Below, in pieces: positions 44,708-56,286 of a DNA stretch of 64,000 nucleotides. Position 1 is the stretch's first letter; each line of letters opens with the position of its first letter. The stretch is from Dromiciops gliroides. Taxonomy: Eukaryota; Chordata; Mammalia; Microbiotheria; Microbiotheriidae. The DNA lies in NCBI RefSeq assembly GCF_019393635.1, contig NC_057861.1:458608330-458672329 (forward strand), given 5' to 3'. Position numbers and translations under genes: made by a program. The notes under the pieces are model-generated. The model saw nothing but the letters and a program-made list of their open reading frames with translations. It was not told the DNA's origin and made no database searches.

Positions 44708-44894
44708 AAGTCTGGATAAATCCATCACAAGGGTAATAATTGGTCATCCATTCAGGAAAGGAAACCTAAAATAGAAAAGGTGTCCAGAGGCTAATGTGCC
44801 AACTTACCTAGTGGATTCCCCCTATTCTAGCTTCCATTTGATAGTGGTTGACATGGTGCTATGGTGAGGAAGAGTCAACCCATCTTCTGTCCAT

Positions 44895-44990
44895 TATTAG
44901 AAGTTTCAGAGTTACCTGATGCCAAGAGGTTGGGCTACATGATTTGTAAGGTCCCCTCTGGCTCTAGCATTTTATGATCTATGAAAATTT
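44895..44990 (+). mobile_element. CR1/L3 3' tip, sense
   Basis: AGGTTGGGCTACATGATTTGTAAGGTCCCCTCTGGCTCTAGCATTTTATGATCT. Confidence 0.62.
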
Positions 44991-45529
44991 ATTTTACCCT
45001 TGAGATTTGGGAGTTTTAACTTTGAAGATCCTTAATTTGATTTAAAACTTTATAGATGGGACATTAAGGTGAATATAATCTCTTATTCACGTGGGGCTGT
45101 TTCTTATCCTAAATTTCCAGAGGAAAAAAAGGAGATATAGAAATGAAGTGATTTTTACTGGCAGCCCTATAGGCTGAACTGTAGCCAATATGTTTCAATC
45201 ATTCTCACAGGAGAATATTTGGGAGAGGTAAAGGCCCTCTGGCTGACTACTAGTGCTTTATATTTAAAGTCTGTGCACATAAAAGTTTCAGTAAGTCAAA
45301 TGGATAACATGATAAATGATTTATTATTTCTTCTTACGAGTGGAATAAAACATCTAGGGTTTGAAAGGGATTGTTTTCAGGGATTTTTTTAGCATGATGG
45401 CAGTCATTTTATTATACATGACTTTTGCCAGTACATTATGAAGACTTATATTTGGTAATTCTTGGTCTAGTAGTATTTTGATATATCGGAAGGTTGAACA
45501 AAAATAAGATTATCATATTGCTTGGGAAA
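44991..45529. other. FAM81B intron, unassigned
   Basis: AT-rich; no repeat recognised. Confidence 0.35.
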
Positions 45530-45810
45530 AGCTCAGATGGGTCATCTAGTGGTGTTTGCACCACAGAGTGAAGGAGTCATTTTAATTAGAGGAAGCAATC
45601 ATAGTGTAGCAAAAAGAAAGACTTGGGTCAAATTCTACCTCAGACAATTACAGTGTGACCTTGAGCAAGGCACTCACCTCTTTAGGGGTCACTTTGCTCA
45701 TCTGTAAAGCAGGGAAAACAGTAGTTGAAGCATTTACTTTGCAGGGTTATTACATGAATCAAATGAGAAAATACATTTATAGTACTTTGCAAACCTTAAA
45801 AACCATATAA
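45530..45810 (+). mobile_element. MIR-type SINE, sense
   Basis: CAGTGTGACCTTGAGCAAGGCAC, TCATCTGTAAAGCAGGG, GCAGGGTTATTACATGAATCAAATGAG and TAGTACTTTGCAAACCTTAA. Confidence 0.75.
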
Positions 45811-45994
45811 TTATCAGATTTTATAATTCTCATCTCTAGATTGAGTTCAGGAGCCATATCAAAAGACCTGAAATAGAGGGAATGAATTAGCAAATGAATA
45901 AACGTGTTTGGAATATGTGTGTATGTGTGTCTGTGTGTCTGTGTGGCTCCGGTTTGGTTCCTTTTCCTTATAGGAGCCCTGAGAATTCCCCCTT

Positions 45995-46152
45995 TGGGGG
46001 GGGGGGTGTGAGGCAATTGGGGTTAAGTGACTTGCCCAGGGTCACACAGCTAGTAAGTGTTAAGTGTCTGAGGTCAGATTTGAACTCAGGTCCTCCTGAA
46101 TCCAGGGCTGGTGCTCTATTCATTGTGCCACCTAGCTGTCTCCCCCCCCCTT
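45995..46152 (-). mobile_element. Marsupial tRNA-derived SINE, antisense, between G and C runs
   Basis: Body GTGAGGCAATTGGGG to CCACCTAGCTGTC; G11 before (45996-46006) and C10 after (46142-46150). Confidence 0.93.
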
Positions 46153-47524
46153 ATTTCTAATATTACCTTGTTTCTCCTCCTTGGTTAAGTATCACTAAGT
46201 GACACCTCTGATAGGACACTATGAAAAGGCTTCAAGGCCATCCCTATAAGAAAGTGGAAATGGTATGCTTTCATTAAGCAGCTCCTATAAAACAGGAAAA
46301 GATCAAATGATTCTCCTGGGACAAGAGGGACCTTGAGTCATCTTTCTTGGAAGACCATTACAATGTTTCTGAGTAAACTGGGGTCCCATCAAAACCTTTA
46401 AAGCCAATCTAAAATGTGCTGTGTAACATAGGCTATACCTGAACCCATCTCTTCTCTTCCTCTCCCCACCCCCAACCCCAGCCAAGTTTGGCTTGTACAT
46501 AAAATCTGCATTTGGCATTGTTCCCATTTACATTTGTCTGGTCTGCTTCTGGTTTCCCACCTTAGGGGTCACATATAGAATTTGTAGTACAGCCCCACAA
46601 GCCTTTCCTCCCATCCCTACGTCTTCTCTTCTTCCCAACTTAAAATAATGAGAATTATCTCACCTTTGTGCATCATTTTAAGGTTTGCAAAATATTTATG
46701 TACCTGTGCTGGGTGCTATAGGAGATGTAAAGATTAGTAAGACACATTCTTCCATGCAATGTTTCCTTGACATTAATGTATCTCTCCTAAAATTCATATT
46801 GATATTTTCCCATAAAGGGGTGTTGAGTTCAATGGCAAATCCACAACTTAACCAGCCACATAACCATTGTACACATAAGAACACATACAAGGTCTTTCTT
46901 CTGTTCTTCCCTTGCCATAATCAGAATGTTGTGTTGACCAAAATCCTGCCTCCTACTGCTGACCCAAAACTAACATGTTTATGGAGTTCTCTGAAGTAGA
47001 TTTGTCTATTCAAAAAAATAGAGCAGAAAAGATAATGGGATGTTGTATATGTACCTGTTTCCTGTATCTGGAGCACAACTGGAGTAAGTCATATAAATCA
47101 AATGGAACTAGTGCCTTGGGGTTATCTTTTGGCAAATTTCATCCTTTAAAATGTGTTGCATTGTTTGCTTTCAATAGTTTTGAAGTCTGTGGATGAAGAA
47201 GCTAAAACAATTCTCTCTGAAAAGGTCCCTAAAATTTTTTCATCTAGGGACTGTCAATTTCTATCCACAATGCACAAGTAGATCACATTACTTTTCCTCA
47301 CTTTGACAGCTTAAATACAGAATTTGATGTGTATTGGTAATTTAAATGAGACGGATACAAAAAAGCAAGAAAATTGCATGTGTGAGGACAGAACCTCATT
47401 CTGACACTGGAGAGAAACCATTTTGTTCTTCCACTTGGATGTGCAGATGACTTGGATAATGATGTCAGGGGAAGACATGTTTGACCTTTTCACAACTGGG
47501 GAAACCAACTACAAAATTATTACA
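46153..47524. other. FAM81B intron, unassigned (1.4 kb)
   Basis: No exon or repeat recognised, apart from an L2-like piece near 46665-46745. Confidence 0.35.
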
Positions 47525-47640
47525 GTGATTCAGTCAATAAGCATTACTATGTTCCAGGTACTGTCCTAAACACAAAGGATACAAGTATAAAGTGTAATTG
47601 AGTAAATCAATCAAGTCACTGCCCAAAGTGACAGTATGCC
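47525..47640 (-). mobile_element. L2 3' end fragment, antisense
   Basis: TTCAGTCAATAAGCATTACTATGTTCCAGGTACTGTCC, ACAAAGGATACAAG. Confidence 0.7.
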
Positions 47641-47823
47641 ATGCCCAACAAATGCATTAGGTGACAATATTTCTCAGTTCTTCACTAGGTGTGAACAAAG
47701 CCTGGATGCCTTCCTAGGTTCCACAGGAAGTCTGCTCCAATTGGCTGAGGAACATTGTAATGCATTATTGGGACATTATAATGTAGATTGTACAATTCTA
47801 TGAAACCAGGGAGTAAGTTAGAA

Positions 47824-48125
47824 TCATGGCTTTAGTGGAGCAGTGAACCAGAAGGGAGAACCACCCCTGAAAAGGAATGAGTTTGGGTGGAACTTCTCAT
47901 CAACCAAGGCTGCTTCTCCTCCTCTTGGCTGGATCTTATAATCTTCAAAGGGTCTGGAGGATTTGAACATTTTACTCCATGTCCTAACAGCATCCTCAAA
48001 AACAGTTTCTGCAGCGGGATCCAAGAACACACTGCACTTGATAAGGAAATCAGAGTCAAAGCTTGACAAAGAGCCAGCAGAAAATCTACAGTAGACAAAG
48101 TGGAACATCTTGGGAACTCCAACAA
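47824..48125 (-). other. Two overlapping minus-strand frames, unidentified
   Basis: The 94-aa frame (47824-48108) contains SSFDSDFLIKCSVFLDPAAE and TVFEDAVRTWSKMFKSS, which look protein-like. A 97-aa frame overlaps it in another register. No family is recognised and no splice sites or poly-A were found. Confidence 0.2.
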
Positions 48126-48262
48126 AAGGACTTACAACAAAAGGAACTGTGAGTTACACCTTTTACTACATGTGATCTCTGAGCTTCAGCCTACTTTCCC
48201 CTGGATTCTGTACATACAGGCAGAAAACTGTGTTATAGTCTTCTGGGAGGAATGTTTTTTAC

Positions 48263-48633
48263 TGTTAATTGTGAGAAGGGAACCCAAAATGTGAAACAGT
48301 TTTAGAAAGAGATTTATCAGTTCATTTAGTAAAGGAGAGAGAGTCAGAAGAAGGTCTGGCTCCCTCTCATCCAGGTTCCATGAGATTTCAGACAAAGGTA
48401 TAGGACATTCGCCTGATTGGTCTCATATAGGCAGTAGGTAGTCTCCTGAAGGGTGGTTTGGAGTATATATCAGCAGGTAAGTCATTCTAATGTGGGCTAC
48501 CCAAAGCACAAGCTTTGAGGAGACCCAAAACAATGCCTGAGTGGCCCCAGGATAAACATTAAGTGGCAGCTAAGCATTCCTTACAGCCTTCTGGTTTCCC
48601 TAGAACATCTCTGGGGTCAGCCTGACCTCTACA
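48263..48633 (-). mobile_element. Solo LTR candidate, antisense
   Basis: TG (48263) to CA (48633) ends. On the minus strand a GATATATACTCC box is followed by an R/U5-like ATAAATCTCTTTCTAAAACTG segment ending in CTTCTCACAATTAACA. No TSD was found. Confidence 0.42.
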
Positions 48634-48869
48634 AGTAAGCTTTGGAGTTAGACAATTTCTAGCTACATAAAGTTAGAGCCAAACAATATTAATAAGTGAT
48701 AAAAAAAACCTATTTTTCCACAGTACCAATTATTTTTACTGTACCACTTCAGAAAATACTCCTTTGTAAAATCTAACTGATTTTATGAACTGATAATCAT
48801 TACTTGAAGCACACTGATGATCCTTGCTGGAAGCAATATTCTTGAGCTATAGTATTACAAATACATTTG

Positions 48870-49800
48870 TCCAAACCCACAGGTTGTGAATGGACTTAAA
48901 GGTTGAACAGAACATTTTCTATTTGGTTCTGGAGTAACAGGGAGCTCCTAGGATATATTGAGTAAGGAGATGTCATGGTCAGACCTATGCTTTGGGAAAA
49001 TCACTTTAGCAGCTAAGGAGAGCATGGATTGCAGTGAGGAGAGACTTTAAGCTATCAAACCAATTAGGCAGTTATTACAATAGACTAGGCATGAGACAAT
49101 GAGAGCCTCTACGAGAGTGACAACTGTGCTAGTAGAAAGATGGGGAAATAACAAGAGATATTGTCAAAGTAAATGTAATAACACTTTACTGCAGATTAGA
49201 TTTGTGGAGTGAGTGCAAGAGAAAAGTCAAGGATGATATCAAGGTTGCAAGTCTGGTGACAAGGAGCATGGTGGGCCCTCGATAATAATAGGCAAATTTG
49301 GAAGAGGTGAGGGTTTAAGGGAAAGGAGTTCTGTTTTGGGACATATTGAGCTTGAGATGCTTACAAGGTTTTTTTTTTGTTTGTTTTGAGGTATCAAAAA
49401 AGTTAGGTGGGGATGTAGGCCTCAAGCTCAGGAGAGAGGTTAGGGCTGGATATAGACATCTGGGAATCATCTACATAGAGAATCCATGGAAAGTAATGAG
49501 ATCACTGAGTGAAACAGAGAGGGAGAAGAGAAGAAGACATAGAATGGAGCCCTGGAGGTTACCCACAGATAGTGGGAATGATCTGGATGAAGATCTAGCG
49601 AAATAAACTGAGGAATGGTCAGTTTGGAGAAGAACTGGGAGACGGTAATGTCACAAAAACCTAAAGAGGAGAGAGTATCCAAGAGAAGAGGATAATCAAT
49701 AGTGTCACAGTTGAAGACAAGACAGGTGCAGAAGGTTGAAGACTGAGAAAAGACTATGAGATTTGGTAACCAAGAGATAACATTGGTGAATTTCGACTAC
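48870..49800 (-). mobile_element. L2 LINE, antisense
   Basis: GGAGATGTCATGGTCAGACCTATGCTTTGGGAAAATCAC, CAGTTATTACAATAGACTAGGCATGAG, GGGACATATTGAGCTTGAGATGC, GAGAGAGGTTAGGGCTGGATATAG and CATCTACATAGAGAA in L2 antisense order. Small plus-strand frames here are shadows. Confidence 0.85.
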
Positions 49801-50269
49801 AACATAAATGGAATGAACAATGATACAAAAATAATCAAAAGTGAATGCTATAGTAATTACATTAACCAAATTTAATCCCAAGGAAGAGATATGAGCATAC
49901 TCTTCCTCATAGTTAACCTTTTCCTTAACCACTCTCAGTGATCTCCCTCTGCTCTGAAAAGGGGTCCTCAGCCAGTTCTAGAAAAGACCATTGATCAAGG
50001 CCATGAGGTCCACACCCAGCCATTTTCTCTTTCTTGAGGCAAGAGCTGGGGCTTTGTTGTAAGTGGGCTTTGTATCACTAAAGCGTGTTGGTTTAAAAAG
50101 ACACCTCATTGAAACCTCTTGGACAGCTATCCTGAAGCTGGCTAGAATAAAAACTATTCCTAAGGTAAAAATAGCTTTGTTTAGAAGGGCTAGAGACTTT
50201 CTGTAGTATGGGGAACCTGTAAGTATATCTAATGCAAAGACCCTTGTACCTATTGTCAGGAGTCCTGGA

Positions 50270-50420
50270 TTCCAACCCAGGGCCAAAATTGACTCATCTT
50301 TGTCACCATATGTAAATCATTTAATCTCTCTGAGTTTGTTTCCTCATCTGTAAAATGCTCTGCTTACTTTCTGAGGAAAGGGCTCAGTGAATATTAAAGT
50401 GCTATACAAATATGGTTTGT
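50270..50420 (+). mobile_element. MIR-type SINE, sense
   Basis: AATCATTTAATCTCTCTGAGTTTGTTTCCTCATCTGTAAAATGCTC, TTAAAGTGCTATACAAATATGG. Confidence 0.75.
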
Positions 50421-50874
50421 TATGTTGTTATAGAGATAATTTATTAAAGCAACACACCTTCTTTCCTCATTGTCCTCTGAGATCAGTTGTGGCAACGTGT
50501 TTATAGGCAGCCATTCTGTCTTCTGGCTGCAGTTTCCAATGACCTTCATGGTGCAGTGAAAGCTTTATCTTTCATTTGGGATGAATGTTGTAAGCAACCA
50601 GTAAGACTAACAAAGACGGCACTCATCACAGCCCTCCACTAAGCTGCTTAAACCAGTCCAAGATACAGTGGTTGCTGATCAAAGAGGTACTTGAGCCTGA
50701 GGACAACAGATAGCACAGAGTAAAACGAACATCAAGCCTGGAAGAAAGAAACAAAGATCCTGTTTTCCTGCGAGTATCTCTTGATGTAAAAACCAGAAAG
50801 AAAATAATTTTTTAAAAGATCCTGGCTGATCCCTTCAAGCATTCCCTCCAGTATTTTTAAAAGAAAAAAAAACT
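50421..50874. other. FAM81B intron, unassigned
   Basis: No repeat recognised up to the 7SL copy. Confidence 0.35.
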
Positions 50875-51122
50875 GACCAGGATTGGTGGTGCACAACCAT
50901 AGTCCCTGCTGGAAGGGGGAGGGGGAGGCTGAGACTAGCATACACTTGAGTTAAGGAGTTCTAAAGCCAGTTTGTTGTCTGCATTAAATCGACCACTAAT
51001 AAGATGAGCCCTGGGTCAGGTTAAAAATAAAGCAGGTTAAAGCTTTCTTGCTGAACAGTGGGATTAGTTTCATGTGGGCCACTGGCCTTTGAGCCTGGGG
51101 GAGATGGGGAGAAACAATCTCA
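50875..51122 (+). pseudogene. 7SL (SRP RNA) retropseudogene
   Basis: The stretch follows 7SL RNA from end to end: GGTGGTGCACA-CCATAGTCCCTGCT near the 5' end (Alu domain, including TAGTCCC), then GGGAGGCTGAG, CTTGAG..AGGAGTTCT, the S-domain piece CAGGTTAAA..AAAGCAGGT, then AGTGGGATTAG, GCCACTGGCCTTTGAGCCTGGG and a final GAGA..ATCTC. About 50 nt of the middle of the S domain are missing and many positions are changed, so it is not a functional gene. An A-rich tail follows (51123-51152), as expected for LINE-mediated retroposition. Flanks share a TATTTTTAA-like word that may be the TSD. It lies in the FAM81B intron, sense to the gene. Confidence 0.82.
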
Positions 51123-51479
51123 AAAACCAAAACAAAACCAAGGGGAAAAAAAATTTTTAAGTTTTTGTCCCAGTGATACTAAAGGAAAAGTTTGTCATTA
51201 TTATCTACAGGACTTAAGCACAAATGTTAAACTAGTCCTGGCAGGAAGGAACGGAAAAAGTTTCCTCATCTACAAAATGAGGGGTTATGGACTAGATAAC
51301 CCCATAGGTCATTTCTAGCTAATAAATCTCATCATCACCAAGGTTAGTTTGGGCTTTATGTTTTCTAGAAAAAAGAGAAGAAGGGCACAACAAACTTCAA
51401 TTCTATACTGTGAAATTATGACAGACAATAGTCAAAATAAGCTTTCTTTCTCTATGGCCAAGGCATCTTTCTAACCATT

Positions 51480-51585
51480 CCTTTAATATAATTTCGCAAA
51501 TCTCTTAGATACTGTAACTTCCTTCAAAGTGCCACTCAAACACCACAGCCCATAGGATGTCTTTCCTAATCTCCTTAGCTGCTAC

Positions 51586-51638
<53 letters not shown>

Positions 51639-51765
51639 ATTACCTTGTCTCCCTCCACCAAATATGAGCTCATTGAGTACAAAAACTATTTCATCTTGTC
51701 TTTGCACCTATTGTGCCTGGAAAATAGCACACACTCAATAAATGTTTGATGATTGATTTAAACAC
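51480..51765 (+). mobile_element. L2 3' end, sense, with an internal (CA)n
   Basis: CACTCAAACACCACAGCCCATAGG, CTTTCCTAATCTCC, then (CA)25 at 51588-51637, then ATATGAGCTCATTGAG, ACACTCAATAAATGTTTGATGA. Confidence 0.8.
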
Positions 51766-52111
51766 ATTAAAATGTAATAGCAAAACTATTCAGTGGTTGA
51801 AGGTATGCATCTCTCTTGATCTTGTTCAGCATAAAATTGTTCATCTGGTTTTGAATTACCTTAAAATTTCACAAATAGTCACGTCCACATTTGTGAATAA
51901 ACAAGCTTGACTCCCAAACTCCTATATCTTTTTCCCAGCTAAAGTATAATTTTTATACATGTTTATACACAGGATTGTGCTGGCAAATATTTGACAACTG
52001 GATTTCTGTAACATGTACAATATACTATTAAGTTTAATCTGCATTATTAACATTTTTCTCTATCACTTTAAATCTAGACAATCAACAAAACATAAGTCCA
52101 GCCTTGACATA

Positions 52112-52457
52112 GTTTTTGTCGATTTTTTTTTTTGAGGCGATCAGGTCATTAAGTGACTAGATTTGGACTTCCTGATTCCAGTCCTAGTGCTCTATCTACT
52201 GTGCTACCTAGATGCCCCATTTTTGTCTATTTCCAAGGTGATCAGAACTCTCAAATCTTTCCAAGTTGTTGGGTTTTGTTTTGGTTTGGTTTGGTTTTTT
52301 GGCGGGGCATTGAGGGCTAAGTGACTTCCCTGGGGTCACACAGCTAGTAAGTGTCAAGTGTCTAAGGCTGGATTTGAACTCAGGTCCTCCTGATTCCAGT
52401 TCTGGTGCTCTAACTACTGTGCCACCTAGATGTCCCATTTTATCTGTTTCCAAGGTG
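52112..52457 (-). mobile_element. Two antisense tRNA-derived SINEs in tandem, similar flanks
   Basis: The first (52124-52219) is internally deleted, with TTTTTGTCGATT/TTTTTGTCTATT as likely TSD. The second (52290-52436) is complete. Both are followed by near-identical sequence (CTATTTCCAAGGTG and CTGTTTCCAAGGTG). Confidence 0.85.
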
Positions 52458-52950
52458 TAAGTGCTCACACTAAACATTTGACAGCTGGTTCTCAGAGATG
52501 GTACAAGCTGGCTCCAGCATACCCCTGGATTCATTATATACTCAGTAACAAGATTGTGGTTGGATGTTCTGTGTAATGGAAGGAAAAAAATGTAGGAAGA
52601 ATAATTCTGATTTCTCCCCTAATGGATTTCCTCCCTATATCCTATAGAACAAAACTGCTATGTGTAACAGTGTTTGTTTATGTGAAAAACATTAAGCATG
52701 TGTAGCATGATGTTAAGACAGTGAGAGAGAACTGCCTTTTAGGAGAAACATAAAACCCAGATTCTGACCACAGGGATTCTTAAGACCTCCCTGGTCCTCT
52801 TTGTTTTATAGAGGTCTGTTAATTCTATGAGTTTATAGATCCTGGTGGAGAGGAAAAACGAACAGGAAACAAGAGTCCCAATTTGGTTTCTTCTTCCTCA
52901 TAGTTATCAATATAAAAGTCTTGATTTCTATTTTTTTCTCCTCTGGCCAG

Positions 52951-53194
52951 GGATCAGCCTTTTCTTCCTGCCATTCCAGGGAATCTGAGGTATCCGGTAG
53001 AAGAACGGCTAGCTAGCCAGGAAAGAACTATAGCCGTTCTTCTTGAACAGGCCTTTCGCATCAAGGAGGAGATCTCATCTTGTCTTCAAGGGAGCCGGGG
53101 ATTCCAAAAAGAGGAGTCGATGGCCCGGCAGCTGCTGGAAAACCACATCCAGACTATCACCAGCATTGTCAAAAAGCTCAACCAAAACATCCAG
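52951..53194 (+). CDS. FAM81B: FAM81B coding exon (244 nt), start of the coiled-coil region
   Basis: The acceptor is CTCTGGCCAG at 52941-52950 and the donor CAG/GTGATG at 53195. The first base completes the lysine codon split by the upstream intron; 81 further codons follow, without a stop, and the exon ends at a codon boundary. Diagnostic stretches are RTIAVLLEQAFRIKEEI, CLQG, KEES and HIQTITSIVKKLNQNIQ, which match human FAM81B (RTIAFLLEQAFRIKEDI, HIQTITSIVKKLSQNIE) far better than FAM81A. The segment is rich in heptad-like Leu/Ile/Val with charged residues between, as expected for the coiled coil of this family. The base composition (CpG-containing, fewer A/T runs) differs clearly from the surrounding intron. 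Orthology is inferred from remembered family sequence; no search was run. Confidence 0.95.
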
Positions 53195-54079
53195 GTGATG
53201 TGCCATCATTTTTTTTTTTAACCAATTTGGAGGCAGCGTTATTTAACAGAGAATGTCTGCTAACCACTACCATTTTTAAAATGGCATGAATGGGTTTTCC
53301 TGGATAGAATGGTAAATTGCATAGTGTTCAAATGATCACATTGAAGGAAAGTGATTGAACTGAACTGGGAATTCCATTTCCTAGAGCTTTTTGGAGCATG
53401 GGGAAAGAGGAAGAACAGAGGAAACAGAGACCTTATCAGGCCAGTTGGTACATAGGGTCTGGCCCTTTAAGATGAAGCTTACTAGTGTGGCTGTAAGGAT
53501 GGCAATAGGAACCTTGGATCTGGGGCAATGTAAGAGAGGCAGTATACTTCTTTGCCCCAGGATAGTGGTATACGAGCCAAGTTGTGCTTCTCCCCACTCA
53601 CCCCTTAATGATAATCTTCCATGTCTCACATTCTACCTCTATTCTGGTCTCCCTCCCTTCCCTCTTCCCTTTTCCACTGACCCATGAAAAAAGTACTCTC
53701 TTCCCCACCATCCACCCCTGGATAATCAGCAGCCCCAGTTAAGGCCCTAAGAGCCGTGGAAAATGATAATTTTTTTATTTGATTATATCTGTTGAGTAGG
53801 CATTTTTAAACTAAATCCCTGTCACAAGCTAAAAATATAACAATCCTTAGAAGGTAATTTAGATTAATCCAATGATAAACTTAAAAATAAGTTAAGAAAA
53901 CTAAGTCGTTTGGGAGCTTGCTCCTTTTCAGACAGACAGAGGACTATCCTGAATGAATCATGGGTCTGGCTCAATATTCCATCTCTTATTATCTTATATT
54001 TAATGACAAGAAACCTTGAAGACCCACTTTTTCTACACCTATGAGGATTATTCTGACAAAACATTTGTAAGAATTATCA
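53195..54079 (+). other. FAM81B intron after the second exon, unassigned
   Basis: Starts with the GTGATG donor and T10 at 53210. No further exon and no repeat recognised. Frames on both strands at 53381-53687 show no motif. Confidence 0.4.
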
Positions 54080-54265
54080 TAGAACCATAGATTTAGAGTT
54101 GGAAAGATCTATAGAGACTATCAAATCCAACTCTGTCCTTGTACAAATAAGAAAACTGAAGCCCAGAGAGATTAAGTGGTGCCCAGGATCACACGACAAG
54201 TTTGTGGGGCAGCACTGGAACTCCAGTCTTTCTGACTCTAAGTCCAGTGCCCCATCCACTCGGAA
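54080..54265 (-). mobile_element. MIR-type SINE with L3-like lead, antisense
   Basis: ATAGAACCATAGATTTAGAGTTGGAAAG, AAACTGAAGCCCAGAGAGATTAAG, ACTCTAAGTCCAGTGCCCCATCCACT. Confidence 0.78.
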
Positions 54266-54491
54266 AAAACCTAAATAAAAACATCTGCTTTAAAATTTGA
54301 CTCTACTTTAGAGGGATACTTGTGAGTACTAAAGAGATAAAGGATTATTATTTCCAGTTAATGAATAGTAATTTAGAGATTTCCAAGATGTTAGCCAGAA
54401 TCTTCCAGGGCCATCAACCTTGGTTAATGTTGCTTCCAAAAGTAATTAAGGCAACCCTAGGAGCAAAATAAGCACTGCAAGTTAGAGTCAG

Positions 54492-54870
54492 TTAACTGGC
54501 ATTTATTAAGCACTTACCATGTGCCAAGCATTGTACTAAGCACTGGGCATACAAAATAAGGCAGGAAATAATCCTTGTTCTCAAAGAGCTTACAATATAA
54601 TGGGGAGACAATATGCAGACAACTGTATGTATACCAACAAGATTATATGTACATGAAAAATTAGGGATAGTCTCTGAGGGAAGACACTAAGGAGGACTGG
54701 GAAAGGCTTCTTGTAGAAGGAAGGACTTTTACAGAGACATAAAAGAAGCCAGTGAAGCTTTGAGTTGGAGATAAGGAAGGAGAGTGATAGAGGGATTGGG
54801 TCTTGGTGTTGGGAGATGTGTCAGGTGGAAGTCATGAGATAGGCACAGAAAGAGTTGCATTTTAGTGCAC
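54492..54870 (-). mobile_element. L2 3' region, antisense
   Basis: GGCATTTATTAAGCACTTACCATGTGCCAAGCATTGTACTAAG, AAAGAGCTTACAATATAATGGGGAGAC, GGAAAGGCTTCTTGTAGAAGG. Confidence 0.88.
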
Positions 54871-55325
54871 CATAAAAATATAGAAGTCCAACATTAGCAC
54901 AAAATAGCTACCTAGAGGACCCAAATCTTTGGAAACTGAAAATAGAATGAGATTCTTAGAAACATCACCATTTTCCCTGAAATTTTCATTACATTTCTTT
55001 CACCAGTTATTGGGAATAGGAGTGTTTTTTGTCCCAGTGACTAGCTATTTTGGTTTCATTCTGAGAACAAAATAAACCAGAACACTAGCCAAATAGTGCA
55101 AAATCTCAAAAATATTTGAAAACCTCCTCTGGGATTCATATTATATAAATTCCTAATTCAGACAATTTGGTGAAGACTTTTCTGAATTAGTGAAAATTTA
55201 GATTATAAGACATTTTTTTAAAGAAAATAATAAACAGTCAAACTAAAGTTTTACAAGGTAGAGGTCCTGCTGAGGATTAGTAGTTAATTACCTATTAATA
55301 TTTAGTTAATTGTATACTGTTGAAA
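54871..55325. other. FAM81B intron, unassigned
   Basis: AT-rich; no repeat recognised. Confidence 0.35.
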
Positions 55326-55541
55326 TATTGTATATTATACTTAACCCTCATTGCCCCACAAAAAAATAAATATTATAATTTTTTTTGTTTTTGTGAGGCA
55401 ATTGGGGTTAAGTGACTTACCCAGGGTCACACAGCCAGTAAGTGTTAAGTGTCTGAGGCCGGATCTGAACTCAGGTCCTCCTGACTCCAGGGCCAGTGCT
55501 CTATCCACTGCACCACCTAGCTGCCCCTATTGTATATTATA
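55326..55541 (-). mobile_element. Marsupial tRNA-derived SINE, antisense, with inverted 3' fragment inside one TSD pair
   Basis: Perfect TSD TATTGTATATTATA at 55326-55339 and 55528-55541. Between them lie first a sense SINE 3' tip (CTTAACCCTCATTGCCCCAC, 55340-55359, plus A tail) and then a full antisense SINE (about 55385-55527). Confidence 0.93.
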
Positions 55542-56108
55542 AAATACAGTAAGTGGTATATTGTCAAATGAATACTATTGAAATGTTTTAAAACAAGTTA
55601 TTGCTCCAAATAGTATATTTTCTGTAGTCTGTATTTTATGGTCCATATTCAGAAATAAAGCCAGAATATATGTGTCAGGTAGGATCATAAAATCATAGTT
55701 TCATTCAGACTTTTTTTTTTTCAAAAAGTAGAACTAAATTTAAAACACTTAAACATTTATTGAGCACCTACCATGTGTCAGGCTCTGGAGCTAGGCACTG
55801 GGGTTACAAAAGTAAAAACAAAATCTTCCCGCCCTCCAACAGTATGGAACATAGATAAGTAAATATAAAGTAATGGGAGAGGAAGCACCAACAACTAATA
55901 GGATAAGGAAAAATCTCATGTAGGAGATGGCATTAGAGCTGCATCTGGAAGGGAGCTAGGGATTCCAAGAGGCTGAAGTGAGGAGCAAGAGCATTCCAGG
56001 CACGTACAAAGACACAGCATGTACAAAGACACAGAAGAATTAGTTGGAGGCAGGGAAGGACAAATAGACCAAATCAGCTGGAAAGCATCACATTAGAGGA
56101 AGTTAAGT

Positions 56109-56286
56109 AGAATAAGTTTGCAGGGCAGCTAGGTGGTACAGTGGATAAAGCACCGGCCCTGGATTCAGGAGGACCTGAGTTCAAATCCGACCTCAGACAC
56201 TTGATACTTACTAGCTGTGTGACCTTGGGCAAGTCACTTAACCCCCATTGCCCCCCACAAAAAAAAAAAAAAAGAATAAGTTTGCA
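56109..56286 (+). mobile_element. Marsupial tRNA-derived SINE nested in L2, 14-bp TSD
   Basis: Perfect TSD AGAATAAGTTTGCA at 56109-56122 and 56273-56286; poly-A of 15. Confidence 0.96.
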
